DNA from: Miscanthus floridulus
Lineage: Eukaryota; Streptophyta; Magnoliopsida; Poales; Poaceae
DNA length: 64,000 nt
Assembly: GCF_019320115.1 (NCBI RefSeq)
Contig: NC_089587.1
Span: forward strand, 87,128,939 to 87,192,938
Direction of reading: 5' to 3'
Part shown: positions 1 through 10,714 of the stretch, in pieces
How the letters are laid out: each line of letters opens with the position of its first letter
How positions within the stretch are numbered: the stretch's first letter is position 1
Notes under the pieces: model-generated
Seen by the model: only the letters and a program-made list of their open reading frames with translations
What the model was told of the DNA's origin: nothing
Database searches by the model: none
Made by a program: the position numbers and the translations under genes

Positions 1-3000
1 GCGGCGCTCAGGGAGGTGGAGGCCGCGGCGGCGCTCAGGGCGGAGGAGGCTGCGGAGGCCGCGGCGCTCAGGGCCGAGCTGGGGCAGCTCCGCGCGAAGA
101 TCTCCGCCTTAGGTCAGTGCCCAAGCCTCGAATCCACGGGGCGCGCTTGATTTTGCTCTCGGGATGTTTTGGGTTGGGGCGGGTGGTGGTAGAATCGTCG
201 ATTTTATGCCTCGCGGCTAGGTTAATTCGTGCTGTTTCACTGGATTGACGCCGCTCCGTTGAGCTCCGAAGTTTAGGGCCCAATTCAATTTCGCGGTGGT
301 TGGTGAGCTACCCGGATCTGTTTGGTGGGGGGTTTAGCGTCTGCCTTTGCTCGATTGATCGAGGAGCTCGGGGTGCTGCGAGATTTTATTGATTCCCTTC
401 GTGCTGATTTCGACCATGGGATGAATGCAAAATTGGATAATTCTCTCTTTTTGGTACAAAACTGGATAATTCTCTCTTTTTCAGGAAACTGCTCATTTTA
501 GGGAAAAATACCCAGCTCCTTCTGTTGTTTATACACCGTTACCACATAGTACTTCTACTAGCTTTTTTTTCTGGCTGCCGTTTTACTTTACTTTATTTAT
601 TTTGTTTACACAAAAGTTCCCATTTACTACTACTGTTACATTTACGACAGTGGGCGGTGGGCCAGTGTGTAATTGCAGCTCTTGTGCTTTTGCCTTGGAT
701 CAGTTGGATGGTGAACCACTGCCATAATAATTTTTGGGGCCTGCTTCATTGACGTGTACTGAAAATTCCAACCAAATACACTTCACACAGACCATACAGG
801 CCCGTAGTCTTAATTGAATTGAATAGCTCGGGAAAGTCTAGCAATATTAATTGCAGTAAAACAGTAAATTAATGGTGCTCTGAAGACGCCTGTACTACTG
901 AAGAGTATAGACTCAAACTGTGCCACGGCATGGAAATAATATCTTTTCATTGTGGTATTGTTTCTGTCATAAGCAAAGCAGTTTGCTTTACTATGCCACT
1001 TTGGCATTCTAAATTAGCCTATGTGACCAAATTCATTTCAATTTAGAGTCATACAGATTGAAATCGCACGTAATGATCCCTTCTAGTAAAACGTCATTAT
1101 GATTGGTTTCATGCTACAGAGTCAGACGTAGCAGAGCGATCTCAGTTACTGAAGAATAAGGACGATGCCATCAAGAACCTGGAGAAAGCCATTGAGGAGA
1201 AGTCAAAGGCTATTACCTCTATGCAGGGCGAGATTGCTTCTCTCCAGGTATGCAATTTAAAACACAACAGTTGGTCTTAAACATTCTTACAAATAACTGT
1301 GCACTTATGCTTATCCATGTACAGGCAAAAGGGTCTGTAGCTGCCAAGGAGCAGGCTAACAAGGCCAATGCCAAGGCTGTTGAGCTTGAGAAGCAGGTAT
1401 AGATTATAAGAGTTCATGAACATTTGGAACGTGCTAGATGTGTTTACGATTTCTCATTTTATTTTTCTCCTGTTCTAGATTGACAAGCTCAAAAAGGATA
1501 TTGAAGCACAAAGTAGCCAGAAAGCAGCACTAGAATCTAGGGCCAACGATGCAGAGAAGAAGGTGGAAGAGCTGAATGAAAAGCTTAATACAGTAAGTGC
1601 ATAATCCTTGTCTATGGAATAGTTGTGGTCAACTTCTTTTTAATTTCATGTGCTACTGTAAGTGTATATGCCATCTGCTTTTCCCTTTCTAGTTGGCTAT
1701 ATACAAGCCTGCAACACATTCTTATGACACTAGCAGATCATTAAATTAGATATCTATACTAGAGTCTGAAGTCCATTGAAATTTTAAATTCTATTGAAGT
1801 CATTTGGTGAAAGACCATTCAACCAAATGGATACTTTAGATGTTGGATTGCATTGTTCTTATATTTTGTCCTTGCTAGATCCAAAAGGAAAGTGAGGAGC
1901 AAAAACGCAAAATCAAGAAGACAGAACGTGCTCTTAAAGTCGCCGAGGTATGCAACAAGTTTGTTTATTATTAATGCACTGCTGTCCTGGTTGCTGTGGT
2001 ATTGTTACATATTTGTTCTTTCACATCGTAGGAGGAATTGATGAGGTTGCAGTTAGAAGCAACTGCTAAGGCAAAACAGCTGACAGAGGTAAGGATATAT
2101 TCTGTCGCTATCATCAGTTGTACTTAATGAATTTAGAAATTTTAGCAATGTAATAACATCATCTGAGCATACTAACAAACATATAATAAGACAAAAAGTT
2201 ACTAAATTTATTGCAGTGCAGGTTTGCTTTATACTCTCGGGTATGGATGGTGTTCAGAGTGCAAACATGTCTGTTTATATTCCACAAAATCATTTTACTA
2301 GGCAAAGCATGTTGAAATCCTCTACTACTACTACTACTGATCTATTCCATATTTCATTCGCTTTATTATTTACTATTTCTGTTTAAAAACAATCACAAAG
2401 TAGTGTAAGAACAAATAAGTTCAATCTGCATAAATTATTGTGGTTCCCAAAAGTTATTTGTAGTAATCTATCAAGACATTTATTTCCTCCAGTTGGGTGG
2501 TTCGCTACCAGTTTTAGAGATAAGTTTCGATAAATCTTTTGTTCCATAATAGCTACATACCTTTTAAGATGCACTATTTGTTGCTTGGCACTTCACTAGT
2601 GTGTTTAAAGTTATAATCGTTACCTACTTACCTAGACTAGGCTAAGCAGAGTATACATATTGTAGTTCTACTGCCTTGAACAGCAAATGCTTGTCTTCGA
2701 TGATGTCTTTTCTTGCTTGTTCCCATCTACCGCATATTTATGATTCATTCTCGTTTCCTTTTTCAGGTTCATGGAGCATGGCTGCCACCTTGGTTAGCGG
2801 CACAGTATGCTCACTATGTGGTAAGAGCGGAACCACAAATATTTATCAATGCAATTTTTGTTCTCATGGAATTTACATGCTCATGATCTCTCACCGCTGT
2901 ATTTATCATCATTTGTAGGAGGTTGTATCAGGCCACTGGAATGAACATGGAAAACCTGCTGTGCATAATGTTCTGCATAAGGTGCCTCTTCATACTGCTT

Positions 3001-4537
3001 TTATTTTCAATTCAAAATGCATTGCACAAATAAAACTACCATTTATATGTCTGCATATCTAATATTTCAGGCTTCAGAAAAATCAGCTCAGGCAAAGAAA
3101 TGGGCTGAACCTCATATTGAGACTGCTAAGATGGTAATGCCCATCTGTTCATGTACTTAGTCTCTTTTGTTTTACCTTGCACTGACAGTTTGCTGACATT
3201 GTTACTTTCTATGATTGAAGAAATGGATTCCTGTCAAGGAAAAATTGGTTGTCCTGAAGAAAAATGCAGAACCTTATGTACAGAAGGTATCAACAAGATC
3301 AGTGGAGTTTTACGAGTCGTCAAGAGATGCTGTGACACCTCATGTTGTCAAAGTTAAAGAGTTCGCTCATCCCTACTACCAGGTAATTGCTGCATTTTCT
3401 GTTTCAAGAATATATACAGTTTCATCCACTACTTCAAGGGCAGCAACGTGTTGATTATAGTAATCCATATGCAGTTGCTGATATTCATTTATTTGATTAT
3501 GTTGATCCAGGAAGTCAAGAAGTTTTCTAAGCCTTACATTGATCAAATTGCTGAGATCACTAAGCCACATGTTGAGAAAGTTAGAACTACTCTGAAGCCA
3601 TACACTAAGAGAGCAATTCATGCATATGGGTCATTTCTTGAGTCGGCAACCACATACCATCGACAGGTTTGTGGTTCTTTTTTAATTCCATTCCAGTTCC
3701 TGTTGTATGCCGTTTCAATATGTCCTATTCTGCCATGTGCTGTAGGTAGTAGCTGTAGCCTAAAGCCACACTTTGATCTGGTATCCAACTCGTGTGACGT
3801 GTGCATATCTGCTCCCCAGTCTTACCTCTTACCCTCTAGATGTAGCATGCCGAGCTGCTTATGGTTGCCATGGGACATGCCCTTATTTTAGCCTTCTTTC
3901 CTGAAGGGTGCTGTATAAATGTTTCTGCATAGGGTCTAGAAATGATAGCCCTTCTCTTGATAGTTTGTTGTGTTCTCTTCTATTTTTAGCTGCTTCATTA
4001 AGTTAATGAATTTAACTTTTGTTTTGATATACTTTTAGCTGGTTGTTATATATGTTTAGTTCTTTCTATCATGTGATATTTTTTATTTTTTCTTTTAAAA
4101 AAACTGATGTGACAAAATTCTAACATGTTCTCCTTTGTAGGCTCAAGCAAGCATCATGGACTACCTTCACCAGCATGACATAACAAAATCATTTGCAACG
4201 AAGGAGTTAGTTTGGTTCCTGGTAAGCACTCCACATTAATTCGGCAGGGAACCACAGCTTTAGTGGTCATCTAACAAACATACTTATTTATGTACAGGCT
4301 TCTGCTTTGCTAGCTCTGCCTGTCTTCATTATATACAGGCTTCTAGTAGAGACCTTCTGGTTAGTTTCTCATAAATTAAATGCTGATTTCAATCCTAATA
4401 GCTATTAGCGAGACCTCAAGTAAACTGAAAATTATCTTCCGTTGCTTTTATGTAGCACCAAAAAGAATAAAAGGCCTCGTGGTGGTAACGGTAACCATGG
4501 CCACAAGAGACACAAGCGGCGACACGCTGACAAGTAG
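1..4537 (+). CDS. Coiled-coil protein with proline-phased 11-residue repeats and C-terminal membrane anchor (5' partial, 14 exons)
   Basis: Exons read by GT-AG junctions with continuous frame: 1-112, 1120-1247, 1325-1396, 1479-1592, 1879-1947, 2032-2088, 2767-2820, 2919-2981, 3071-3133, 3221-3382, 3511-3666, 4141-4221, 4298-4359, 4456-4537. They give 424 residues and a TAG stop; the start codon and probably a short N-terminal signal region lie left of the window. Residues 1-184 are a Lys/Glu/Ala-rich coiled coil. Residues 185-223 are aromatic ([16 protein letters not shown]). Residues 237-328 carry prolines at 11-residue spacing. A hydrophobic segment lies at about 378-397 and is followed by a short basic, His-rich tail. 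The layout resembles the uncharacterised plant family annotated as myosin-heavy-chain-like or DNA repair ATPase-related (Arabidopsis At2g24420/At4g31340 type). That name reflects only the coiled coil; no ATPase motif is visible. A tail-anchored or type I membrane protein is inferred. No frame defect was seen. Confidence 0.9.
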
Positions 4538-5340
4538 ATCAATTTACTGAACACGTTAGGGTTCAGTATGCTGTGTATTGTCGCAGATCTTTGAGCAGGA
4601 TTGGATTGCTCTCCCTCTCCCTGAGGCTGTTCTGCTGAACCATGGAGGAAGGAGACTTGGGTCATAGGCACCCTTACCGTGAAAGCATTGTACACCACCA
4701 ACATTTCTCTTCGTCTTTTACATTTTCACCCCAGGTGTGTGTAATATGGACTTCAGTGCAGCAGACCTTTTACCTGCACTTTGCTGGGGTTCAGGGGGTT
4801 ATGCCTCGGCCTTTGTTTGATTGGTCATTGTTTATTGTAACTTGTGAATGCGTTTGAGTTGGTGTGCTTGTTTTTGTTGGGGACCTACATTCGAACTTAT
4901 TTACTTATGTATACAGTGGTTGGTTGTTTAGCTAACTGGATGTCTCATGTTCACTTCATTGATGTATGCTTGGTCGACACCATGATCTGGTAGAAGAATG
5001 GTGGTTGACTCAGTTGCTGAAGTGTCATGAACAGGAAAAATATATGTCTATAAATTGCTAGCCATCTGGTATGCTTGTGTGTTTGTACCAAAATCCAGAA
5101 ACTGCACATCAGTTTGTCATGTAGGGTCCGAGTGCTGAACCTGACGACATTTGGCTCGTCTTCGCTCAAAAAAGAGAAGTTTGTCGATGAAATTTTGCTG
5201 AAGCTGTGAAAAATTTAGTCTGCACAAGTTTGGCTTAGGCATGTTCGAACCAGAACTTTTTCTCCGTGAACAGACCGGTCTGCCAAGTGGCCGCTTTGGC
5301 ACTGATATGGCTTTAAACAAAACGTTATGAGCTATCTTTA
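4538..5340 (+). other. 3' untranslated region and downstream spacer of the coiled-coil gene
   Basis: No coding sequence is supported here. The first 350 or so bases are T/G-rich and probably hold the 3' UTR of the upstream gene, with several AT-rich stretches that could serve as poly(A) signals. Short open frames on both strands show no recognisable domains. Confidence 0.5.
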
Positions 5341-5483
5341 GGGCTGTGTTCGGCTGGCTTGTTTCCAGCCGGCTGGCTTGTTTTCCCTCTCACAGAATCA
5401 CTATTCACGTCCTGCCAGAACAGTATTTTTCTCTCACAACAATCAGCCGGAACAGTATTTTTCAGTCCTGCCGAACAGGCCCT
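5341..5483. mobile_element. MITE-like element, ends GGGC(TG)TGTTCGGC / CCGAACAGGCCC
   Basis: A 143-bp block begins GGGCTGTGTTCGGCTGG and ends CCGAACAGGCCC, forming imperfect terminal inverted repeats. Its interior has repeated AACAGTATTTTTCTCTCAC and CAGCCGG motifs. Related blocks with the same GTTCGG ends and CAGTATTT/CTCTCAC interior occur at 49115-49253 and, more diverged, at 45604-45716, 47927-48022 and 55457-55560. It has no coding capacity. The flanks read CTTTA and TAGAT, so the target duplication is not clear. It is probably a non-autonomous DNA transposon; the superfamily is not decided by the sequence alone. Confidence 0.65.
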
Positions 5484-6071
5484 AGATCTCTATAATTTTC
5501 AAATCTATCTCCATATCAGGTCAAATGAAAAGATTTAATTTTCAAAAGAAATCTATCTCCATATGAGGTCAAATGAAAAAGGAAAATGTTATGAAATAAA
5601 GATTACTATTTGCACAAGGAAAAAGAAAATGTTATGAAATATAAAGTTGTAGGTCTTGTCAAGCTTAGTGATTTTTGTGTATTTATCTTCATCATTGTTT
5701 ATATTGAAAAATTCTAATTTTCTAAGTGATCCATTAATCTTGGGATTTATCGGCTTAATCTTTCAAATATACTCCTAATGGTAGGGTATGTGCGCATTAA
5801 TAGGGGTGTGAATATGTGTCAATATATATGAGCGTCTAGATTTGTCTAATTTACAGATAAAAAAAAAGAATCCTGCCAATTGAAGTGACGTAATTTAAAT
5901 CTCACCGTTTCGATTGGCCGTAAGATTATATTTTCTTTGCAATTTTTCGTTTGAGGCAATTAAATTCTGCAAAGGACGAGATATAATAAAAATCCTTTTC
6001 TGGGCTTTGTTCCGCGCGCGACGGCCCATCAGCTGCTTCCACTCCCGGCGGCCGGAGCACACCCAAACCCC
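5484..6071. other. AT-rich spacer and upstream region of the mTERF gene
   Basis: Sequence is AT-rich to about 6010, with a nearly duplicated phrase (ATCTATCTCCATATCAGGTC at about 5501 and the same with GAGGTC at about 5550) and two GAAAATGTTATGAAAT phrases near 5583 and 5625. It turns GC-rich at about 6010, as expected approaching a grass 5' UTR. No gene is supported. Confidence 0.45.
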
Positions 6072-6455
6072 ATGTCCCCACCGCAACTCAACTCCGCCGC
6101 CGCTGGCCGCACCGTCTCGTCCGCCGCGCGCCACCAGCAGCCTGCCTCCTCCCACCTCCTCGCTCAGTCTGCGCCCTCTTTGCCGCAGCTTCATCTGCTC
6201 TGCCCCACTCAACCAAGGAGCTCGCGCAACGGCTGCCACTGCACGATCTGCGCCGGCGACCGTTTGACGCCGCCGCCTCAGCAGCAGCAGCGTGCTACGT
6301 CACTTGGTACGCTCTCCTTCTGGTACTAAGCATCTTGCCCCCGTGGGAGATATCGATCTTAACATTTGCCTTATTTGTCGTTTTGATTTCCGCGTGCAGA
6401 CTGGGCGCTGAGGGTGCAGAAGCTGGAGTCGCCATCGATGGCGGCCGTGGAGTAG
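6072..6455 (+). other. Candidate upstream ORF and 5'-UTR intron of the mTERF gene
   Basis: An ATG at 6072 opens a frame of 85 codons without splicing. A plausible intron with GT at 6307-6308 and AG at 6398-6399 (93 bp) would extend it to 96 residues, ending with a TAG at 6453-6455, 58 nt before the mTERF start codon. The peptide is Ser/Pro/Gln-rich and ends in LRVQKLESPSMAAVE. No family was recognised. If transcribed, the ORF would precede the main start and could reduce its translation. Both the splice and the translation are inference. Confidence 0.35.
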
Positions 6456-6513
6456 CACGCCAAAGTTGGCGCCTTTCTTGCCGTCCTGCCAGCGCTTCCA
6501 GCTCGGTTTCCCC

Positions 6514-8445
6514 ATGATCCTCCGGAGCGCACTAAGGGCCGGTCGCGGCCTCAGGCGGGTTCCCCTGGTTCAACTCATTGTGGAGCACGGTGAGCCGTAC
6601 CGAGCACCACACCGGTTTGCTACTGATACCCGGGATGTTGAAGAATCATCAGCTGTGTTGAATTGGTGGGGGGTTACCCCAACTGGTCATGGGTATCAGT
6701 TGCGGGCTTACTCGGCTGCTCCTGCACGTGTTAGGGGTGAGAAACCCTTGGATTGTGCTGATGCAGTGGCAATGGTAGATGAGGAGATCAGGCGAATGAA
6801 AAAGATGCGGGTGTTCTGGACCGCTCAGCAGACTTTCATGGAGTACCTCCATGTCACCAGGGGGCTGAGCTTTTCGGATGCCGAACATATAAGCAAGCAC
6901 TCACCTGCCTTTGTGAGCAAGCTGCTGAACCAGGTGAAGGATGCTATCAAGGACCCTGTGGAGGGGGATGAGGCAGTGTTCAGGTCAAAGGTGAAGACAA
7001 GGGAGATGAGGGATGAGAGGGCCACTAATGCGTTGCAGCGTCTGTTCAGGTATTATCCGATCAATGAGTTTGAGCCATTCTTCGAGAGCATCGGCTTCAA
7101 GCCGAGTGAGTATGAATCCTTTCTGCCTCAGGATCTCATGTTTCTATCCGATGACGAGACATTGCTGGAAAACTACCATGTTCTTTGCAATTATGGGGTT
7201 ATGCGCACTAAGATAGGGGGAATATACAGGGATGCTGGGGAGGTTTTCAGTTTTGGTGATGGTGTGCTTGCATCTAAGCTAAGAGCTATTGAGGATCTAG
7301 GGTTCAGTAAGACCACTGTGATAAAACTTGTAACCTGTTGTCCTGCTGTATTGACACGTGGCCCACTCGCTGAATTGAAGATCATAAAGTGGCTAGATGA
7401 CATTGGCATTCAGAGAGACTGGATTGGTCAATTCTTATCTATAAAGAAGTCGTATAATTGGAGAAAGATGGTTGAAGTTCCTCAATTTTTTACTGAATTG
7501 GGATTCGACAAGGAGGGTATTGGTAAATTGATCAGGCAACGCCCAGATTTCTTGTTGGATGGTTCTGGAAAGGTACTGTTTAGGGCAGTTGCCATCATGC
7601 TGAAAGCAGGGTCTGGAAAAGAAGATCTGTTTAATCTTTTCATGGACTTCCCAGATGTACAGGCCAGGAGTTTCGCAAGGAACATACAGAGTGTTATACT
7701 ATTCTTAACTGGCATTGATGTAAGCGAGGAGGATATTAAGAAGTTTGTGGTAGCAAATGCATCAATGCTGGGTTCTGCTCGAGTGAAGAAGGCAAACAGC
7801 ATTCTTACATATCTCAATGTGGGGAAGAAGCGTTTGTGGAAGATTATAATGGAAGAGCCACGTGAACTGATGAAATATGCATTAGGGTTAAAGGTCAACC
7901 GCCTACCGCCTTGTGACAGGACTGAGAAATCACTGAAGGAGAAGGTGATTTTTTTGAAAAACATAGGATTTGAGGAAGGCTCTGATGATATGAATAAGGC
8001 ACTAAAAGCTTTCCGTGGTAAGGGTGATGAGCTACAAGATCGGTTTGACTTTTTGGTGAAGATTGGATTTGAGCCCAAGGATGTATCGAACATGATCAAA
8101 GTAGCGCCGCAGGTTCTGAATCAGAAGATACATGTCCTTGAGTCCAAGATATCTTTCCTTTTAAATGAGACATCATATCCTCTAAGCGCTCTGGTTGGAT
8201 ACCCCGCGTTCTTGTCGTTCACTATAGAGAGAACCAAAGCTAGGTTTCTAATGTACAATTGGCTGCAAGAAAGAGGGCTGGTTCCTCCTAATTTTGCTCT
8301 ATCCACCTTATTAGCTTGTTCAGAGAAGCGGTTTTTTAACTATCTGGTCCTAAAACATGAAAAGGGTCCAGAAGTCTGGGAGAAGTTGAAGAAAGAGGTA
8401 GCTGCTGACAAAAGCGTGCACTGTACTTCAGATGATTTAGCATGA
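6514..8445 (+). CDS. mTERF-family protein, organelle-targeted (MTEF18/SHOT1-like), 643 aa
   Basis: Single uninterrupted coding frame from ATG 6514 to TGA. The frame is open upstream to 6466 but that position is TTG, so 6514 is the first real ATG. The N-terminus (MILRSALRAGRGLRRVP) is Arg-rich, lacks acidic residues and looks like a mitochondrial or plastid presequence. From about residue 190 to the end it consists of repeated helical mTERF units with the signature spacing of a hydrophobic helix, a Pro and a short loop, for example LGFSKTTVIKLVTCCPAVL, LGFDKEGIGKLIRQRPDFL and IGFEPKDVSNMIKVAPQVL. mTERF proteins bind nucleic acid in organelles and act in transcription termination, intron splicing or ribosome function. 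Length and the long N-terminal region before the repeats recall the MTEF18/SHOT1 group, but that assignment is tentative. Lack of introns within the coding part is common in this family. Confidence 0.93.
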   Translation: MILRSALRAGRGLRRVPLVQLIVEHGEPYRAPHRFATDTRDVEESSAVLNWWGVTPTGHGYQLRAYSAAPARVRGEKPLDCADAVAMVDEEIRRMKKMRVFWTAQQTFMEYLHVTRGLSFSDAEHISKHSPAFVSKLLNQVKDAIKDPVEGDEAVFRSKVKTREMRDERATNALQRLFRYYPINEFEPFFESIGFKPSEYESFLPQDLMFLSDDETLLENYHVLCNYGVMRTKIGGIYRDAGEVFSFGDGVLASKLRAIEDLGFSKTTVIKLVTCCPAVLTRGPLAELKIIKWLDDIGIQRDWIGQFLSIKKSYNWRKMVEVPQFFTELGFDKEGIGKLIRQRPDFLLDGSGKVLFRAVAIMLKAGSGKEDLFNLFMDFPDVQARSFARNIQSVILFLTGIDVSEEDIKKFVVANASMLGSARVKKANSILTYLNVGKKRLWKIIMEEPRELMKYALGLKVNRLPPCDRTEKSLKEKVIFLKNIGFEEGSDDMNKALKAFRGKGDELQDRFDFLVKIGFEPKDVSNMIKVAPQVLNQKIHVLESKISFLLNETSYPLSALVGYPAFLSFTIERTKARFLMYNWLQERGLVPPNFALSTLLACSEKRFFNYLVLKHEKGPEVWEKLKKEVAADKSVHCTSDDLA

Positions 8446-9186
8446 TGTTATTTGCTGAGTGATATTTTGTGGAAAGGCAATGGAGTGCTTTTGCACATTA
8501 ATTAATGAAGAATGTACATGGATGGTAGTAACTGATATTTGAACTTAGTTCCATGAATATTGTTTTTGTTTTGTTTTATCGCTGGTCTGACAGACCTCGG
8601 ATCTGATTATGGCACATCCAACCTTTGTAAATGTCATCAAGCACCAACTATTCGCATATGAGCTAAATCATGCATGCTAAAGTTTTTTTTTCTTTGTTTT
8701 TTTTATTTTTTTACCATACGTGTGCACCTGAATGTGAAGTTCTACTGTACGAAATCGATTAGCGAAGCTCACATGGCCATCAATAAGGCACCATATATAG
8801 ACGCAAGTGTCTTGCTGATCCGAAACAATCAGCAATGTCTAGCCTGTGTGTCTATTGATTTGTTCTATCTCAACAAGAATTAGCCTGAGCAATGACATGG
8901 AGCTTGACGTCAATAATCAGCCTGAACAGCTGAGGCAAGAATCTGATTATTCTTATCAAGTTTGTGCCACCTGCAAGTTAAAGCGCATTAGCGATTTTGA
9001 CACCAAGCAAGAGGGATGTGCTTCAGCCTCCGAAGGATCCAAGATTCATGGAGCAAGCAACCTGCAAAAAAGAAGCCGAACGCACACCATAAGTTGGAGT
9101 AGTTAGGATTAGGCGATTAGCACACCAATGGCAGTTTGGTTTTGAGCTTGAGAACCATCAACCACGCAAGCAAACAGAAGCATCAC
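8446..9186. other. 3' UTR of the mTERF gene and spacer
   Basis: A T-rich 3' UTR probably runs to about 8590. Beyond it there is a T-rich tract at about 8681-8712 and a short open frame (ATG about 8897, 69 codons) containing a CxxCKLKRISDF phrase, which matches no family I recognise and has no supporting context. No gene is called. Confidence 0.4.
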
Positions 9187-9471
9187 AAAAAAAAAAAAAA
9201 AAAAAACTGGAACTACGAGGGTATGACCACCCCCAGATATTGCATTAAAAAGAAGACCTTATCACGCAGGCCCAGAAAACCCCCGAATCTCTGCCCCACC
9301 CTTACACAGCGGCACCGTCGCCCTGTGAGACCGGACCGGTCCTTAGACCTATGCGTGGGACAGACGAGGGGATTTTTTTTAACCCTAGCCTGAAATTCAC
9401 TCCCACCGAAAGTCGAACCCAGGACCTGAGGAGTGCCGCCGGGACGCTCTAACCAGTTGGACTAGAGGCCC
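9187..9471 (-). mobile_element. tRNA-derived SINE
   Basis: Read on the minus strand from 9471, the element starts GGGCCTCTAG and has an RNA polymerase III A box TAGTCCAACTGG (fits TRGYNNARYNGG) about 9 bases in. A B box, GGTTCGACTTT (consensus GGTTCGANTCC with two changes), follows about 35 bases later. The body continues into a GC-rich 3' part and ends at a 19-base homopolymer (9187-9205, T on the element strand). The flanks ACCATCAAC at about 9154-9162 and 9496-9504 match and may be the target duplication, though about 25-30 bases lie between them and the element ends. The family was not named; the layout is that of grass SINEs. Confidence 0.7.
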
Positions 9472-9498
9472 TTTGGCAAAAAAAAAAAAAAAGGACCA

Positions 9499-9732
9499 TC
9501 AACAACCTGTGCCACCAGAGAAGTATATTCTGAACCTGGAGTCTGGAGAAGGGAGACTGTTAAGGCCTAAATGCACAGGATTAGCAAAGGAAGGAGTATC
9601 ATATTCAACAGTTAAACTGTAAGATTCATCAGTGGCACAATCCTCATGAAGAAGAAAACTCTCACAACAGATAGTATTAAATCTTTGATCATTGCGTGTT
9701 TTCCGTAAGTACCAAAGAATTAAAAGGACCAA
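9499..9732 (-). pseudogene. Possible LINE relic (RNase H-proximal region)
   Basis: A 77-codon minus-strand open frame begins LILWYLRKTRNDQRFN, which resembles the tryptophan/RND motif that precedes the RNase H domain in plant non-LTR retrotransposon polyproteins. Nothing else of a LINE is recognisable around it, so this is a short decayed fragment at best. The rest of 9732-10001 is AT-rich and without features apart from T and A runs. Confidence 0.3.
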
Positions 9733-10006
9733 AACCTGCAGTGGCTTTTGATGGGCCGTACGTCCTGCAGAATAAAAGTAATATGAGAATGAAGCCCATG
9801 GTCCGAAGGAGTCTAAGTATCAACTTTCAGCCCAATGGTGGATCTAAACAACATGGGCCTACCGAAGCTACATTCACACCTGTCCAAGCACTCTTTTTTT
9901 TGAATGGATCCAAAAGTGAATTCAGTATGTATCCCTAAAAGAAGTGCATATAAGAAAAAAAAGTATTCTTTTTTTGATAAAAAAATGCAACATCATTTCT
10001 ACTAAT

Positions 10007-10531
10007 TGTTAGACCTAGAACAGGATCTCTAGGCATAGAACTAGCACGTCTGCTTGCTATTGAATAGAATCATGAGCCCTAGAACATCTACTAGTGAGAG
10101 ACAGAGAGGGGTGGAGTAGAAGAACGTGTCGAACCTGACACCGCAAAGGAGGATCCGCTCGCGTCCGCCATGGAATCGGTGTCTGCGCTAGGGCAACGAC
10201 GGTCGGTGAAGACGGCGTCGGTGATGCGCGGTGGCGACCGGCGGTGAAGGCAGTGGAGTCCGGTGACGCAGTCCGGAGGCGGCGCAGTGCTGTGATGGAG
10301 GTGCTTCCCGTCACTGGCTGCGCCCCTCACTAGATCGGGTTTAGGGTTTGTCGGTGGGGAGCTCGGCTCAGGCGAACCTCGTACTCAGAGCCGTCGGCCC
10401 CTACCTTTATTTATTGCGCAGTGTGACAGGGGTCTTCCAGCCATAGTGGGCTGGGCGCCCCCGGTCAGGGCGCGGATCAAAGGCCCAACTGGGCCGTTGG
10501 GCCCAGTTTGGGATTAGAGATTAATCTAACA
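10007..10531 (-). repeat. 3' LTR of the Tork-type element
   Basis: It runs from TGTTAGACCTAG to ATCTAACA (525 bp) and matches 44001-44538 along its length with scattered substitutions and small indels. One visible difference is an extra TAACGAGA segment near 44091 in the other copy. The polypurine tract lies at 10532-10549. Confidence 0.92.
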
Positions 10532-10714
10532 ATCTTCCCCTTGATCTCCTACCATCTTTCAATTTCATATCATTTACTTTTGTTCACTCCATTACAGATT
10601 AGCTCATAGAGCATGTTTCATCGTCACGGTCAATTGCCGATAGATTTAACAGCTACAACACACCACTCTGTTCTAAAATAGATACTTAACTTTGTGTCTT
10701 CTTTTGTCCAGAAA

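Noticed and set aside
6466..6513. Extended N-terminus of the mTERF protein beginning MAPFLPSC
   Set aside because: Position 6466 is TTG, not ATG; the first ATG in frame is 6514 and it begins a good targeting peptide.
8846..9106. 86-codon plus-strand ORF with CxxC
   Set aside because: Starts at GTG; the inner ATG frame is short, has no recognisable family, no repeat of the CxxC and no splice context.
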